Shown here: piece after piece, positions 27,201-39,200 of the stretch
Layout of the letters: each line of letters begins with the position of its first letter
Numbering within the stretch: the first letter of the stretch is position 1
Assembly: GCA_037179385.1 (NCBI GenBank)
Contig: CM074188.1
Coordinates: forward strand, 22,089,318 to 22,153,317
Direction of reading: 5' to 3'
DNA from: Holothuria scabra
Lineage: Eukaryota; Echinodermata; Holothuroidea; Aspidochirotida; Holothuriidae
DNA length: 64,000 nucleotides
The notes under the pieces: generated by a model
What the model saw: only the letters and a program-made list of their open reading frames with translations
What the model was told of the DNA's origin: nothing
Databases searched by the model: none
Position numbers and translations under genes: made by a program

Positions 27201-30200
27201 ACATGAATACCATGGAATAATTAAATTTTTTCCCCTGTTGCGGCTGCCATGACTGTTGCTGACTTCAGGGGCTTACGCTTTTGCTCCGGCAGTTGCTGTC
27301 CAAGAAGATTCAAACACAGTGGAGGAAGCTAGCTTGGGAGAAGAAAACTTACCTACTAGAGTTAGAAGCTATTTTCCAGAGACGTGGTTGTGGGACCTTT
27401 ATCCCATTGGGTAAGTTTTTCGTTTTTGTCGGAACAAAGGAGAAAAAATCTAGTCACGTAACGTCGTAGGAATTTTTCTCTCGGAGTATCGGCATTTCAG
27501 CCATGTTTGAGGGCAATCCCGTGTATATGTACAGACTTGCCCTCGGACATAGCGGTTGCTAACCCCTAGCTGTGACGTTAAAGAGAACTATCTAATAGTT
27601 AAAATCCAAATTATTTTTAAATACTTGAATACACTGGAACGAAACGTCGACATCTTTGGGACATTTTTACCAGACAATGGAAATTTATGTCGGGTCTTGG
27701 TCAGAGCTAAGGGGAGTGTGTCCCTTCCCCATTGACAAATTTTTACATATTTAGGTATCCTAAGATGCAACCTGATGAAATATTTACCATCATATGAAGT
27801 CATAAGGGGACATGGCCCGTAGTCCCTTTGGTTACACCAATAATTTCAGCGTATTTTTGTCTCATTATATTTACCTCCGAAAACTAAATCCCTATCTGTG
27901 CATTTTTTTTACATCCATGGGCTAGCAAACTTACCCAATTTCTACAGATTTTGCAAATCATTTAGTTTAATTGTGAGTTTTATTGACTGCATTTTTGAAA
28001 GATAATAGACTTTATATATAGTGATGTCACAATGCCAATAGCAGAAGCACGCCCTCTTTTGGAGGAATAACGATTCATCAACAAATGCAAACTTCTCATT
28101 GATCAACTAATCGGGTGTACGCAAGCATTCTACATACATGGGGAGAATTTTGCTGCGTGGGCCAACCCCTCCATATATGTTCTACACGTAGTTTGGTGTG
28201 GGGCGACCACGTGTTTCATTGTTATTCCTCCAAACTGACGTCAGCTCGTCGCCAATGCAAAGGGTTTATAAGAGGTTTCCGCAGACTGCATTGGAAAATA
28301 AGACAGCTCTTGTGAATGCCCTCAGATTTGCTTAATAACCCTTACTCCAAATCCAGATATGGATTGATATCTGGATATATCTGGTTAAATAAAGCCTTTA
28401 TATGGCCATATCAAGCCAGATATACAGCCAGATTTACATGCCTTGATATAATTTATCAAGTTTATATGGCCATATCAAGCCAGATATAACTTGATTCAAG
28501 AAAGGCCCAGATATGCAAATAAAGTTTTATATGACCATATCAAGCAAGATATAACTTGATTTAAGAAAGGCCCAGATATGCAAATAAAGTTTTATTTGGC
28601 CATATCAAGCAAGATGTAACTTGATGAAATGCCTTCCCAGATATGCAAATAAAGTTTTATATGGCCATATCAAGCAAGATATAACTTGATTCAAGAAAGG
28701 CCCAGATATGCAAATAAAGTTTTATATGGCCATATCAAGCAAGATATAACTTGATTCAAGAAAGGCCCAGATATGCAAATAAAGTTTTATATGGCCATAT
28801 CAAGCAAGATGTAAACTGATGAAATACCTTCCCAGATATAAAAATTAAGTTTGATATGGCCATATCAAGCCAGATATAACTGATTAAAATACCATGACAG
28901 AATTACATGTAAACTTTTACACAGCCATATTAATACTTTTTGGTTTTATTTGTGTACCTGTCCTACATAAAGACCTTCTCTGGAAGCTGAACAAGTACCA
29001 GCAAACCAAAATGAGAACATTCAAACCATATTCAGCCATATTACACTTACATATGCAAAATACTTTCCAATGTGGGCGTGGTCAGGAATTTAGGGTCCTG
29101 ATTTTCTTTTTATTGTAATTAAGGAAGTAATATGTGAAATATCATGAAACCTTCAACAAAATTTATGTTGGGATATTGCCCCATATGATCATTTAAACCA
29201 ACAATGCGTTGTAAACATTTAAAAGTAGGAATTTCGAAGCAGTTTTTTTCTTCACTATTAAGTAATCTGACAACTTCAAATACTTAACTCAATGTTATAC
29301 ATTGTGCATTCAACTTTACTATAGATATTCAGATAGCCCTTAACAATAAGCTCCTTCAGTGTCCTGGGCATGACGTTAAACTGCATCCAGGTTGTGGCTT
29401 CTGTTCTATTCAGCCAGTCTAGAGCAGGACCACTCAGTGTTTGCCCTTTGGAGGGCGTACTTGTCCATTTGGGACGTTAAGCTCCTTAAGGGAGCAGAAC
29501 TCCTCCGGGAGTAACCGTTTGGTTTTCGCCCCTTGGCTCTTCGCCAGAGAGTCGTGGGGACTTTTAGAAAAAAAGCTCCTTCAGGCGTCCTGGGCATGAC
29601 GTTAAACTGCATCCAGGTTGTGGCTTCTGTTCTATTCAGCCAGTCTAGAGCAGGACCACCCAGTGTTTGCCCTTTGGAGGGCGTACTTGTCCATTTGGGA
29701 CGTTAAGCTCCTTCAGGGAGCAGAACTCTTCCGGGAGTAATCGTTTGGTTTTCGCCCCTTGGCTCTTCGCCAGAGAGTCGTGGGGACTTTTAGAAAAAAG
29801 CTCCTTCAGGGAGCAGAACTCCTCCGGGAGTAATCGTTTGGTTTTCGCCCCTTGGCTCTTCGCCAGAGAGTCGTGGGGACTTTTAGAAAAAAGCTTCTGA
29901 TGTGCGGGAGCGCTTCTCGGCCTTTTGGCTAAGATCATGTGTAGTATCTGTTCTTTTCATCCAGTCAAGAATGGAGCCATACATAACAGACCAATGATGA
30001 AAATGGTCTGAAGGCCACGAGGTTGGTCGTTAAGTGTTGTCCTTCAGTGGACGTAATAGCTTCTTCGGGAAGCAGTATCAAGTTTGGTTTCGCCGAACGG
30101 CCCTTTGCCAGAGGGTCGGGAGGACTTTAGAAAAAGCTTCTGATGTGCGGGAGTAATCGTTTGGTTTTCGCCCCTTGGCTCTTCGCCAGAGAGTCGTGGG

Positions 30201-33200
30201 GACTTTTAGAAAAAAAAGCTTCTGATGTGCGCCATGGGCATGACGTTAAACTGCATCCAGGTTGTGGCTTCTGTTCTATTCAGCCAGTCTAGAGCAGGAC
30301 CACTCAGTGTTTGCCCTTTGGAGGGCGTACTTGTCCATTTGGGACGTTAAGCTCCTTAAGGGAGCAGAACTCCTCCGGGAGTAATCGTTTGGTTTTCGCC
30401 CCTTGGCTCTTCGCCAGAGAGTCGTGGGGACTTTTAGAAAAAAGCTTCTGATACGCTTTACACAAAGGTAGTGCACTAATAAATTTTGGTCCAGTCATAT
30501 ATGGTCCAGATATGGGACATATATGCACCATATTTGTCTCCTTAATATGGGATCAATACAGTAAATCTTTATATAAACCAGATATGGCACTGCTTTATAT
30601 GGGATCAGTATGGAATAGCTTTATATAAACCATATGTGGTATTGCGTTATATGATTCATATCTGTTCCAGATAAAGACCTGATCCAGATAAAATTTTATC
30701 TGGCCCATGTATGGATTAGATCTGGTTCTTGCACAGATCAAGGTTATATCTGCCCAATTTTTTATCTGGCCCAGATATAAATCCCATATCTGCAGCAGAT
30801 ATGGGCCAGATATGAAATCCATATCTGGTCCATATATGGAATTTTAATATCTGGCCCATATATGGATTTGGAGTAAGGGAAATACCCCTGAAAGATGTTA
30901 AGAAAACATTCCGACAAGACGTCAAGCGATGAGTTATGTTCCATGGCTTCAACACTGAATTCAGTACCAAAAATATTGCCCTTGATAAAAACAACCATTC
31001 ATGAATTAGGATGGCGGGTTATATTAATGCTGATTGGGTTGACTGCATCTTCCCTTTAATATTGCACTCCACAGGTCAAGCGGTACAGCTAGTGTTATAG
31101 TGAATGCTCCAGATACTATTACAGATTGGGTGGGAAGTGGATTTTGCTTGAACAGAAAGAGTGGTATTGGGATTTCAGACCAGATTATGATCCGAGCATT
31201 TCGACCTTTTTTCATTGAACTCCACCTTCCATATTCAGTCATTCGAGGGGAGGAAATTCCTGTCCAGATGACTATTTTCAACTATCTTCCAAGGTGCATA
31301 GTGGTGAGTAAAGTTTGCCATTTTTGTGCCTAGTGATTTCTTTCTTTCTTTGCTCTTTGTTTCTTTCTGTTCTTTTCTTTCCTTTAGTGTTGTTTTCTTT
31401 TCTCTCCTTTTCTTTTCCTGTTCTTTTCTTTTTTCTTTTCCTTTCTTTTCTTTTCTGACAGTGGCGTACCTGCAAGTTTTCCTTCAAAGGGGGAAGGGGA
31501 ATGCAATATGTTGAGTGATCGGCGGCCTGAGGAGGGGTGTTTGAAAATTTTTGACCTCTTCAAGGAGACGTACACGTCGAATCTAAGCAGGTTATCTTTT
31601 TTGTCGCTTGCAATAAAGTGGTCACTCCAAAATAAGTTCGAACACTGTAAAGTGATCAGAAAGTTATTAAAAAGTTATTTGTTTCGAAGAATGTTATTTT
31701 GTCCTTGAGACTATCTACGCGGAGCGCCACAATTGGTTGCGGCAGAGCGTAGAGAAAATTTTGAAAGAAAATAAGACGCGACCCCCACGATGGTCTAAAA
31801 TTGCGTTTTCATGCTTGTAAAGAGAATCTAAACAGTTTTCATTTCTAGCTTTTGTTTGCAGTAATAAAAAACGCACCAACTTGCTAAGTGATCAGAAAAT
31901 TACCACATAAAATGCAAAAATATTCACGTTTGATAAAATGGTCTTGAATCTTTTCGGGGACAACTATACAAAAGAATTGAAAATATGCTAATGTTTCTCT
32001 TTTGAGACTCATGGCTAAGATTAAGATGCTCTGAATTGATAAAATTGTCTGTGTGACTGCCCGGACTCCCGACTATAAATGATTTTACTCCTGGCATGTT
32101 TTGCATGATAAATGGCAAACTATAACTCACCGTACATGAATAACCTCCGCTCCCCTGCTCCCGCCTCGTACGTCTATGCCCGCTGGGAAGGAGGCGATGC
32201 GCACTGTTTAACTAGAAATTTCCTCACTGGCAAACGACAACCCTAATCCCTAACTTAATCCCTAACCCGAACAAAGAATACAATCGATACAATACAATGG
32301 CAACAGCCAATCAAGAAACACCTTGTTAAACAGTGTGCATCAATCCCTGGAAGAAGTCTAAGGGATTGTCACCCTTACCGAATTTTTGAAAAATTTGGTG
32401 TCCTTTGATGCAATATGATGCCACAGATGCTACCTTTTTGTAATAAAATTTGGAATTTGGCAAAATTTGCGTATTTTGAGGAATTCCAAAAATGGCACTC
32501 ACTGAGGAGGTCTTGGGGAGACAATCCTTCCCCTTTGAATTTTTTTGAGAAATTGAGTGCCCTTACATACAAATTGTCATCCGTGAGGCAGGAATGGCCC
32601 CCTGCGTACGCCACTGCCATCTTAGTCTTCATTCTCAAGTGAGATATTTTTCAGCGAGCCTGGACCATATTCTAAGTTCAGTTATTTTAATGAGGCTTGA
32701 AAACGACTTAACAACTAACAAGAATTTATAAAGTGTCCTGTTACTAAAAGGAAAAGGTCAAATACGGTTTCGAACATGGTACAAGTTCAAGTTTGGTATC
32801 AAATACAGTTCAAGCACGATGCTAGTCCTTCACATTTATCGCCTCTTACGACATGCGGAAAACACCGTAGGCATATAGGGCATGAAACTGCCCTTGAAAT
32901 TTTCAAACTACATCTGAAAGTTGAGGTGCTTGGAACAAAATACGTGATATAGAGCTTCAATATACAGCCTACGTTCCCAGACGTATACAGGAGCTTTTGT
33001 ATCCAGTCAGGGATTGGAAACTTACTGTCAACAATAATTTCTTCAAGCAGAGGGCGGGCTGTCACCTCTTCCTTCTTAGAATCGGAGTAATGGAACACTT
33101 CTGTTAATTATTTCGGAAAATAGGATATTTTCGCATGGTTGGGGGGGGGGGGGGTCAGAATTGACAAAAATATACATTGCCGAAGGCGAACTTTGTTGGA

Positions 33201-36200
33201 CTTTATTTTAATTCTACGCATCGGGTGTTTTACAAGATTGAAGTTGGCCTTGAGAAATATTTACAAACATAAACCTTTTTCTTGTATTTTGTAAGGTCCG
33301 GGTAGAAATAAAGAGGTCCACACAGTTTGACTTGTTGGATGCCGAATCACAGGTAGAATGCGTGTGTAACGCAGTTGGTATGGAATTTTACATAAAGCCT
33401 CTTCGGCTTGGATTTATTCCTATAGAAGGTAATGTAACTATATTTAAAAATATCTATATTCTGTTTACATACACAGTTCTCTATCATTTTTCGGTCGTTG
33501 CAAAGCGCCAATCTAGTACTAGAATAGAGCTGTTTAGGCTCTTATTGTTTAACTCAATCTGAGTAATTGTGACAGGTTTACTTCAAATAGGCCCTTTTTG
33601 TACTATTTTGCTGATTTTTTAGGACAAACTGGCAGCCACAACTCCCTTGTCTAGGGAGGTAAAAGGAGGAGGGCCAACGAGGCCGAGCAGCCATAGAAAA
33701 TAAAAAGCGTCATTTGTTATAATGCATATTTATTATGCTTCGTTGTAGTCATGGTTGCAAACCTGACTATAAGTGTAATTTTGTTTAAACATATGGTAGC
33801 AGGGAATAGAACTCCCAACCATCCGATTGTCTGCCTGCGCAGCCGCTACAATAGTTCTTGCCATTACATTGGAAGGCAAATCCCTCCGATTCATCTATAT
33901 GTATTCATGAATCTTGATTCTGAGTCATGATTGCAATATGTGAAGCATTTTACAGTTTTAACGGTTTTTTAATATAATTGGCACATTAACAAATTTAAAC
34001 TTGTAATAAACACGAATTGTATGAACATTCATAGTGTTTTTTATTCAAATTCTCAGCTAAATATCAATAGCTAGCAGCGAAGACAGACCCTTAGGGCCTA
34101 ATAAACAGGAGACAATGAGAGGAGTTGCAACAACCACTTTTGTAAATAGGTCACCACTTTTGTAAGAGATTCGACCACTTTTGTAAATCATTTACCACTT
34201 TTGTAATAAGTTTTTATTCATCCAACCACTTTTGTAATAAAAATCTCTTTTCACCACTTTTTCAATCACTAGTTAACCACTTTGTAATTACAGTTGGCTA
34301 AGGCAGACAAAGGCACTTTTTGGAGAGAATTTCCTTTTATGATACAAGCATGAAATCTCGTACACATGTACAGTATGACATATAGGAAAACATTTAAGAA
34401 CCTCACAGATTTTTCGATTGAGAGCAATGGCCGCCATTTTAAAGGGCTTGTTACTCTCCGGTATCTTCGTTCATTTCTGTGCATTAACTGTTGCTTAAAC
34501 CTTACAAATGAATTATAAATGTGTAAAATTTATTCTTTAAGGATAATTTTCCTTTTGCAGTATATAAGGTTCTATCTCTTCTGATGTAGCAGCACTTTTG
34601 CTTTTTCGCCATGTTAGCTGACGTAAATCGCAACCAAAATGTTACCAGATTTTAATTATTTGGCACATCATATGACCAGAGATACAGAAAAATTGTGACA
34701 TTCTCATTTTACAGGATTGTTTTCCTTTACAACATATAATACATATAATTTTCAACATGAGCGGTCATTTCCTATTTTCGCCAACTAAGTAGACGTGGAT
34801 AAGGGGAAAAAAGTGTCTAGAAAACAAGTTTGAATATTATTGTTTACTCTGGATAGATTTTAGGTTTAAATGTGTCAAAAGTATTTTTAAAAATTATTTC
34901 ATTTAATTAAAATATATTTTAATATTCTAAAATATGAAATCTGTTGCGGTTAAAACAACATGGTATACACAGAAGCTAGTGAACCAAGGTACGGTTTATA
35001 GCCTACTCTAACTGTGTACCACATTTCGTGCTTAAAACATAAAAGACACATTTTCCAAAAACAGTGCTCTCATCTGCTGTAGCGGTGTAGCCTATATAAA
35101 AGTGGTTGAAAGGCGATGACAAAAGTGGTTGAAAGAGATTTCTATTACAAAAGTGGTTGGGTAAAATTGGAACTTATTACAAAAGTGGTAAATTTATTAC
35201 GAAAGTGGTCGAATTTTTTTTACAAAACTGGTTACCTATTACAGAAGTTATTCATGATGAGTTTCTCATGAAAATGCCTCTTCGCTTGTAGCTTTTTACT
35301 TCTCCACCCACAATCAATATAAATAGCATATATTGGCCTTTCGTTCACTTTTCCTACATTCTAAAATCAAAAGGGTTGCCTTAATAACTCTCTGATAGAG
35401 TGAAAAGTATGAATTCAATTCATTACAGCGGTAATTCACTTCACGAAAAGTGAAATTCACTCCAAGATCAGTGAATTAACTCACTCCAGAAAGAGTAAAA
35501 ATTCTCTCTTCCACGGGCGCCTGGCAATGATCATTCTTTTTTAAAGATTGATCACTGTAGGCACTCCATCAAGAGAGAAACTTGGCTCTTTTGGCGGGAA
35601 TGTCACTCTTTTTAGAGTGAATTTCACTCTTATTGGAGTAAATTAACACTCTAATGGAGTGAATTCACACTTTTCACCCTACTAGAGATTGACTAAGTTT
35701 AATATTTTGATTTTAGAGTGCACCTAATTTTTTTAAGGATATTTTTATGACAAATGTTATATGATCATTACCGAATTTATCCTTTGACATGTAATTAAAC
35801 GTTTATTTCTATTTCTTACATATATGAAGTGACGGCCGTGTCAGAGGAGGATCTCGCGGGAATATGTGGTGACTCGGACATGAGTGGAAATGTTGGGACT
35901 AAGGACGCAATTCGAAGAGATCTTCTTGTCGAGGTGGGAGTTTTACAAAATTTTCAGAAGCCACTTTTGAAAATCCACATTACAAATTTGGTCATTTGAG
36001 TAATATTCAGCGGCAGGTCCGTGGCCAAGGGGAGGGGGGGGGGGAGGAAGCATCTCCATTGTGCTTTTTTTTTCAAGTTGTCATTGACATTAAATATTTT
36101 TAATATATGCCTTCCTTAAAAAAAATTGCTCCTGAAAGAGGAATTTTCCCCCTGCAGTATCCCTTCTGGCTACGGAGCTGTGCCAGTGGTTTCTTAAGGG

Positions 36201-39200
36201 ATAAACTACATTTATCGGAGTATTGTTGGTGACTGAACCGTCGAGTCTCCTCATTGACGAAAATGTCGGACGGGCGAATTTTAACAATCATAGTATTTCT
36301 TCATATTTTCGCGTGTAAAAATTCACTAGCGGGCTTGCTGTCCCAGTATGAATGGCTGTCAGTAAAGGATGCTCCCGCCTGTGGCTGCTAGCTGTCTCTG
36401 CACGTATCAATATAACTGCCGGTGTGTTAGAGAGTAACCGCCCCGCAGTGGCGTAGCCAGGATTGAATTTTTTTTGGGGGGGGGGGGGGGCTAGGTAAGA
36501 AGTGGGGGGGGTGGTACCTCCGAGGGTCAGGCGTGGCAAGACTATCTAAGCGGAGCGCCACCATCAGTTGGCGCGGAGCGTACAAGAAAATTTTGGGCTT
36601 TGCAAATCCTCTAGATGGCCGGAAACGGCACTTCCTATGCGTTTTAAGCTGCATGTACCCAGCCTTGAAATACTAATCTCATGTCTGCCACTTCTCAAAA
36701 AATGAGAATAAAAATCAATCTATGAAAAATGGTAATACATACATTTTTAGGGACCCCAAAACTGGGCATTTCTGATCTGTGGCCTGGGGGATGAGACTAA
36801 TGGGAACCGGTATCTCCCTTACCCTTGGGAAAAATTGTAAACTTCAGGAGGACGTACCGTAGATCATAAATGCGGCAATATTTGAATGGATTTCAGTTTT
36901 AATAGGAAAACCAAGAGTAGTTGTGTCCCCCTCTGAGAAATTTTCTTTGCGTTAGATTTCCTAGATGCAAAATGGTGCCATGTTTGGCAAAACTTTGAAC
37001 TGACTATAGGCCTGCGTTTTAAGATTTTCCTTTTTGGGCAGCATGAAAAAATTCAAAATACTCATTTTTAGTCTTTGTAAAGATTTTACAAGTGACATAC
37101 ATACTACCAAAAAACAATTTTCCCGGTTTTCAGCGGTGTCTAGATGCAAAATGGTGCTGTATTTGTTCAATCATCTGTACATTACGTAGTCAAAATTAAA
37201 GTACTAGGAGTAAATCTCTCAAAATATTGAACTGCAAAGCAGAAGTATGGATCATGTGGGAAACATATGAAATTCGGACCAAGTGGACATTTTACAAATC
37301 CGCCCGGACACCAGTGCCAACTAGTAAAAAGGGGACTTGTCGAAAAAGTCGTTCTACAGTGGCACTTGTCATAGGCAGGAGTGAGGCACGACATAGGCCT
37401 ACTTGTTAAGGATGGAAGGGAAGAATTATTAGAATGCAGTACCTTACCCTAATGGCATATTTGTGTATGATAAAGTATAGGAATCGTCGTGTAAGAATGG
37501 TCTCCGGTGTATGATTGCCTTGTTTTCAGTACATCAACTAGCCATCCGAAAGGCAGAAAGGGTCTTAACCTAACAAAGTCACGTTCGAGTTTGTCGTCGA
37601 GACGTTCGTTTCAATAAACGACAGTGCAGATCATATACGTTATCTAATTTAGCGAAAGTAGGCATTTTGAAGTTATTCGTTGATTTCATACGTGCGCACA
37701 AAATATGTTTCACATACATTCATGCATGTTTTCTTGATTGTTACACATTTTATTTATGCACTGTTTTTGAAAGAAATACTTCAAAGTTTATTTCCGTTCA
37801 AACATTTTATTTTTTCACAATTACTTTATCAGGACGCAAAAAATCTGGGGGGGGGGCCTGAAAAAAATCTGGGGGCCTAGGCCCCCAGGCCCCCCGTGGC
37901 TACGCCACCGCCGACCCGCAAATTTTAACCAATCCGAATGCAGGATTTGGGGTAGAACTATCGTTTCGTTAAATGTGCAGAGAGAGAAATAATCATGTAT
38001 TTTTTATTTCCACAGGCGGAAGGGGTGGAGCAAGAACAAACACACAATGCGTTTTTTTGTCCTCAAGGTAAGCTAAAATTTAAACATACTCTAAACACAG
38101 TATTTATAAATTAAATGTTTTCCAAACACTTTTCCCCTACTTTGTAAACATGTTTCGATGCTAGAAATACGTCTTTAATACCTATACATTTCGTTTCAAA
38201 AAACGTTTGATTGCAAAATATTCGTTGTTCAGTAGCTCAAAATGTTTAAAATTTAGACGTGTTTACAAGTGAGGAAAAATAAGTGCTTAAAGGGCAAGGG
38301 CAGTCCACCCAACTTGAGCCAGTGCAGTTCAAGTTCAATACTGTCCTGTATCATTATTGGCTGTTGAGAATCATGTGACAACAACATACCTCCTGTTAAG
38401 ACGAGTGAAAGCAGGCCCCTTAGCCTGGGAGTGGAGGCGAAGCCTCCTAAAAACTTGTTCACCCCCTAGAGACTTTGAAGTTTGCCATTGACTTATACAT
38501 TTGTACACATTTCACCCCCCTCCAAAAAAAAAATGCTCATGAAAAAGTTTTGGGCCCCTTCAATTTGGTATCTTATATGGCTCCTGTGTAAGAAAAAATA
38601 AAGTGGATAGAACGAAACGTTGAAACGAATAGATACTGCATTCAAGTTGAGACGAAAACTGGTGGGAAGTGTGGAGTTCAACTCCTGGCCGGGTCATATC
38701 GAAGACCTACTGCCATTTCGCTTGGTGCATGCTCAGCATAGGCAATGGAATAGGGAAAACAAGCCAGTGAGTCACAACTACTGAAACCAATCGGTAAGAA
38801 GCTAATTAGCCGTAAAATTCCATTTTAATAACTAACTAAGGAATAAGACAATTTTGAGTTATAAAGTTGATGCCAGTGCATGTCCCAAGCAAAACTGTAG
38901 AGCAGTTAAGTGGTTTTCTTAATTAAATAATTTATCTTATTATTTTCTTATTTTATAATTGACTATTGGTTTCCTTCCTTGTTACTTTAAGTGTATATAA
39001 TAATTGACAATACCGTACCCGTTTTGAAAAACTGCTATGAAATATCACTGAATATTACGTAAATATGTCATACAGATTGTCATGAGAGTTTTTATACACA
39101 GAGAACATTTTCCGTAAGGCCCCGTTTTCGTTCACATGCAGTTTGATGTAGTCTCTATTTCTTTCACAGATTATGTACCAAGTCCTTTTCTGGATCAGGC

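Larger units (their letters stand above)
28339..30879. mobile_element. Composite 2.5-kb inverted-repeat element, CCAGATATGG type
   Basis: The left end CCCTTACTCCAAATCCAGAT is the complement of the right end (ATGGATTTGGAGTAAGGG, ending 30879). Both flanks are rich in CCAGATATGG/CCATATCTGG motifs. Inside are a 65-bp tandem array and a U2-SINE cluster. It has no transposase, so it is probably non-autonomous. Confidence 0.75.

Noticed and set aside
28420..28880. CRISPR array
   Set aside because: Units are 65-bp head-to-tail copies without unique spacers, within a eukaryotic intron and inside an inverted-repeat element.
29645..29938. Minus-strand open frames in the SINE cluster
   Set aside because: Identical frames recur in every U2-SINE copy (APLRSLTSQMDKYALQRANT), an effect of the repeat; SINEs are non-coding.
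29911..29959. Functional U2 snRNA gene
   Set aside because: Only the first ~49 nt match; the Sm site and the 3' stem-loops are absent, and a SINE body with an A-run tail follows.
34117..34290. CRISPR-like regularly spaced repeats
   Set aside because: The short words have variable spacing and are mirrored in a second arm 800 nt away, so a fold-back element explains them.
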